Source of the DNA: Undaria pinnatifida
Lineage: Eukaryota > Sar > Phaeophyceae > Laminariales > Alariaceae
Length of the DNA stretch: 64,000 bases
Assembly: GCA_012845835.1 (NCBI GenBank)
Contig: JABAKD010000009.1
Location: 7,343,413-7,407,412, forward strand
Direction: 5' to 3'
The translations under genes were made by a program, and so were the position numbers. Shown here piece by piece: positions 62,085 to 64,000 of the stretch (positions are counted from its first letter, which is position 1; the number at the start of each line of letters is the position of its first letter). The notes beneath the pieces are model-generated. The model made no database searches. It saw only the letters and a list, made by a program, of their open reading frames with translations, and was not told where the DNA came from.

Positions 62085-63117
62085 CGTATTTTTCATTTTT
62101 TCTAATGTGAGCTGCCCATGTGGTATTGGTTGAGTGCTCCAAAATGCGCACGCACCTCACCCCAATAGCCCGGTTTCGGCATCCTGTGGTTGACAGGTAC
62201 CGACAGCTCTGCTCCTGGAGAAGCCCCTGGTGATGGCATCGTCTCTTCTGAAAGCCTACCCCTGCCTCTGGAACTCCCGTGTCCACAGCATGGTGAGTCA
62301 CGATGACGCATGAGACGGCAATGGTATGTATACATTGCACGTACTGTATGTTTCCTCATCTCGGTTCTTCTCAGGAGCTCTATGCCTCGCCCAGAAAACC
62401 TGACTTTTTGAAGGAAAAAAAAAAATGAAAGGCATTAACCCAAACCCGTTTCGGACCCAAAAAAGCGCCATTAAAAATAAAAAGGTAAGCAAGACGTGGG
62501 GCAGCGTGCGGCCTGGCCTTGTTCACCCGATAGAGTGGGCGCGCAGCAGCGTGGGTGGTATATTGCTGCGCGCACGTCGTAAAAAGCTCATATCCGTTTG
62601 TAATTTGGAGCGTGAGCTAGCCAACCCCTACGCCAGCAAAACAGCAAAACCCGCTTTGTTTCGCGGGAACGGCGCTGTAATCGTCTATTTATTTCGTCGA
62701 TTTTTTTTCCCTCGAAAAGGCGTTTTCCCTCGAGAAGGCGTTTTCCCTCGAGAAGGCGTTAAGAATGTCATGTTAAGAACGTCATGGCCCGAGTTAAGAC
62801 AACGCTACGGTAGATGCTACGGCGGGGGTTCGTGCCGAAGTGTTTCCGAGGGCGTCCTCGCTTGGGGGAGCTTACCTCTACACCTAGCAACCCTGACCAA
62901 AAAGGCACAAAAAAAAGTTGCGACGTAAATCTGAAAGTGCTGCCTGATGAATAGTTTCTATAGCCTTTGAGGTGTGAGACGCCAAACACGCGTTGCAAGA
63001 TTAGTGGTGGCTTTCCGACGATTTTGTGTTGAGGAGACCCGCAATTCGAAGAAACAAAAGTCGAAAAGCCGAAAAGTGGTGCCTCTATCGTAGATGCGGT
63101 CGTGTAGAACCAAGCCT
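62085..63117. other. no supported gene; 18-bp tandem repeat at 62,707-62,762
   Basis: A 167-codon plus-strand frame (62,425-62,928) contains three copies of an 18-bp unit (TTTTCCCTCGAGAAGGCG), but no domain or splice signal. A partial MITE family 2 lies at 62,955-63,095. No supported gene. Confidence 0.35.
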
Positions 63118-63465
63118 GGTCGCCCCGGTGGCGTATCATTGAGGTTGTCCTCGAGCCTGGTATAGGTCTGTTTCGTGAGTTCGAGTCCCCCCGAGTGCAT
63201 ACTCGCATAAATTCGTAGATGAGTTTTTCTTTGTGCACAAATTTGACTTGGCGGAAAGCGCGAGAGAGCGTGAGTTAGCAGAATTCGATGAAAAAAATCA
63301 ACGAGCAGTGGAATTGCTGAACCCTACGTATGAGCGATAAAAATTGAAGGCAAGAACCGGGGGGGAGAAGGGACGACACCTATTGACCACGGCTTGTCCA
63401 AAAGCTGGAAAGTAGAAGTGTGAAAAATAAAAGAAAATAAAATAAAATGAAATGAAATGACGAAA
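63118..63465 (+). mobile_element. tRNA-derived SINE B, full length
   Basis: Head GGTCGCCCCGGTGGCGTATC with A box TGGCGTATCAT (63,128-63,138) and B box GAGTTCGAGTCCC (63,176-63,188). The body has GTGCACAAATTTGACTTGGC, GCGAGAGAGCGTGAGTTAGC and CCACGGCTTGTCC. It ends in an A-rich tail with AATAAAATGAAATGAAATG. About 348 bp. The only copy in the window with both head and tail intact in one unit apart from 39,700-40,022. Confidence 0.75.
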
Positions 63466-63530
63466 AAACAATGTAAAACACATGTGTACGTTATGGTGTA
63501 GAGCTCGGTTGAGGAGCCCCGCCAATGATT

Positions 63531-63773
63531 GTACGATAGCCCCCCCCAAAAACCAGGGATTTTCTTTAATGAACGTTTCGTAGCTGCTCGACTCGAGGAA
63601 GGATACTATTGACAAATAAACATGCATATAATTTTCTTGTGTGCAAAGAAAGGTCTATCGAACGATGACGTCGGGGTGTCGAGCGACACCGTGTTTCAGG
63701 GGATACGGCCGGGAGCTGGTTTCGAAACCGGCGATTTCGTTGAAGAAAATTTGGGGGGGGGGGGCTACCGTAG
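63531..63773. mobile_element. MITE family 3, copy 2
   Basis: 243 bp from GTACGATAGCCCCCCCC to GGGGGGGGGGCTACCGTAG, opposite in orientation to the copy at 48,086-48,328 and the same length. Shares ACGTTTCGTAGCTGCTCGAC-like, GATACGGCCGGGAGCTGGTT and CGGCGATTTCGTTGAAGAAA. Confidence 0.7.
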
Positions 63774-64000
63774 AACGGCTTCAATCACGAAACGATGTGG
63801 CCAAAACGTGCTACCTTTGTCCAAGCACGGGGTGTTGTAGACAAAGGGGTCATCCCTCTACAGTGCGGTAGGGGGTAGCACTTTCTGGGTTGAATGTTTT
63901 TCTGACCTTGTTACAGGTTGAGCTTCTCAAAAGGTGGAGCTATCTGTCAGCACGATAATTTTACGGGTATGCCAGCTGTTATCCTTGTTTTAGTACTACC
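63774..64000. other. no gene seen
   Basis: Nothing recognised at the window end. Confidence 0.4.

Noticed and set aside
62425-62928. 167-codon gene with internal FPREGV repeats
   Set aside because: Repeat is an 18-bp DNA tandem duplication; no domain, splice or promoter support, and the rest reads like chance sequence.

Overview
This is nuclear DNA from a eukaryote. No operons, bacterial genes, rRNA genes or intact tRNA genes are visible. The few host-like genes are split by GT-AG introns, and most of the window is transposable elements, minisatellites and intergenic DNA with long poly-G/poly-C runs. A multicellular or photosynthetic stramenopile, most likely a brown alga, fits best. The reasons are C-ending codons in the retrotransposon pol, small GC-rich exons, and a secreted protein that resembles the sulfotransferase-like proteins common in brown algae. 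This placement is inference and no sequence search was possible.

Layout. 1-4.4 kb: sparse DNA with a LINE 3' end relic, a low-copy repeat and one MITE. 4.4-9.6 kb: three tandem arrays, namely an 11-bp minisatellite with inverted blocks, a dimeric 239/250-bp satellite, and a 12-bp minisatellite. 9.6-17.1 kb: a MITE, a decayed coiled-coil ORF and a broken Ty1/copia element on the minus strand, whose protease is interrupted by a fragment of a Ty3/gypsy 3' end. 17.9-19.1 kb: a composite repeat that recurs inverted at 31.1-32.0 kb. 19,878-29,486: an almost complete Ty3/gypsy-type retrotransposon with near-identical 491/492-bp LTRs and a 4-bp target duplication. 30-48 kb: repeats, including divergent tRNA-derived SINEs around a palindrome, a four-copy family with covarying hairpins, MITEs and LINE fragments. 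48.9-51.4 kb: a probable intron-containing secreted sulfotransferase-like gene (+). 51.6-53.6 kb: possible minus-strand exons. 53.6-54.4 kb: a LINE 3' fragment. 54.5-61.2 kb (perhaps to 61.8 kb): an unidentified multi-exon gene (+) supported by matching splice phases. 61.8-64 kb: MITEs and a full SINE.

The most striking object is the gypsy element. Its polyprotein opens with a Pro/Ser-rich leader and a well-preserved NADAR (YbiA-like, ADP-ribose-linked N-glycosidase) domain where Gag would be expected. Aspartic protease, reverse transcriptase, RNase H and a D,D35E integrase follow, then a chromodomain-like module and a second Tudor-like module. No gag zinc knuckle is visible. The LTRs are almost identical, so the insertion is young, yet the pol reading frame has one in-frame stop and one frame change. 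It was therefore either moved in trans, recently disabled, or uses recoding.
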